Source: Sipunculus nudus
Lineage: Eukaryota; Annelida; Sipuncula; Golfingiida; Sipunculidae
Assembly (NCBI GenBank): GCA_026874595.1
Contig: CM049311.1
Location: forward strand, 20,148,176 to 20,212,175
Length of the DNA stretch: 64,000 bases
Direction of reading: 5' to 3'
Under the pieces are notes generated by a model. That model was not told where the DNA came from and did not search any database. It saw only the letters and a list, made by a program, of their open reading frames with translations. Shown piece by piece: positions 63,962 to 64,000 of this stretch. Made by a program: the position numbers and the translations under genes. Within the stretch, counting starts at the first letter, position 1; every line of letters begins with the position of its first letter.

Positions 63962-64000
63962 AGCATGGTGGCATAATGGATAGGGCGCTTGACTTGTGAC
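63962..64000 (+). mobile_element. tRNA-derived SINE head, cut by the window edge
   Basis: GAGCATGGTGGCATAATGGA followed by TAGGGCGCTTGACTTGTGAC resembles a tRNA 5' half with A box (TGGCATAATGG), anticodon stem and loop, as in tRNA-derived SINEs. The B box would be outside the window. A genuine tRNA gene is less likely given the degenerate acceptor stem. Confidence 0.5.

Overview
This is a stretch of animal (eukaryotic) genomic DNA: AT-rich, intron-rich and full of repeats. The repeat content suggests a marine lophotrochozoan, most likely a mollusc: Ty3/Gypsy elements, a Rex1/CR1-like LINE, small terminal-inverted-repeat elements, a tRNA-derived SINE with a Meta-type core, and dispersed repeats with TCCG-rich ends and ~340-bp internal tandem units. 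The phylum is an inference from repeat style; no marker gene is present.

Layout. Positions 1-6190 hold a decayed Ty3/Gypsy element on the plus strand. It has an open gag, a textbook -1 frameshift signal (slippery heptamer, 10-bp stem and possible pseudoknot), a broken pol lacking reverse transcriptase, a polypurine tract and a probable 3' LTR. Positions 6190-10040 carry a LINE relic, an orphan C-type-lectin-like exon on the minus strand and an inverted-repeat element. Positions 10049-16560 are an interrupted satellite-like array of ~340-bp units in an alternating A/B order. Positions 17640-22510 are nested repeats: a hAT-type element with 8-bp target duplications sits inside another repeat and itself contains a SINE. 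Positions 24685-25373 hold two minus-strand exons of a small single-pass membrane protein. Positions 26400-28860 are another repeat family, also present as a short inverted copy at 17640-18000.

The right half (about 30926 to the window end) is one large plus-strand gene: a probable TATA promoter and untranslated first exon, a signal-peptide exon, then 24 consecutive exons. Each encodes one six-cysteine module of ~34-39 residues and every intron is phase 1. The conservative reading gives about 905 codons and the gene runs off the right edge. It looks like a secreted or extracellular protein built from furin / growth-factor-receptor-type cysteine-rich modules. Its introns hold a LINE inserted in a small DNA transposon, a 36-bp palindromic insertion with 9-bp flanking repeats, a hairpin element, a pair of TTAA-flanked elements and a young, apparently complete 5.65-kb Gypsy element in antisense orientation.

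The most unusual observations are the frameshift signal preserved in a dead element, tandemly copied splice sites in the cysteine-module gene (70-bp repeats each carrying a 5' donor, and 48/54-bp in-frame repeats ending in 3' acceptors), the 36-bp micro-palindrome, and the nested insertion with an identifiable empty site elsewhere in the window.
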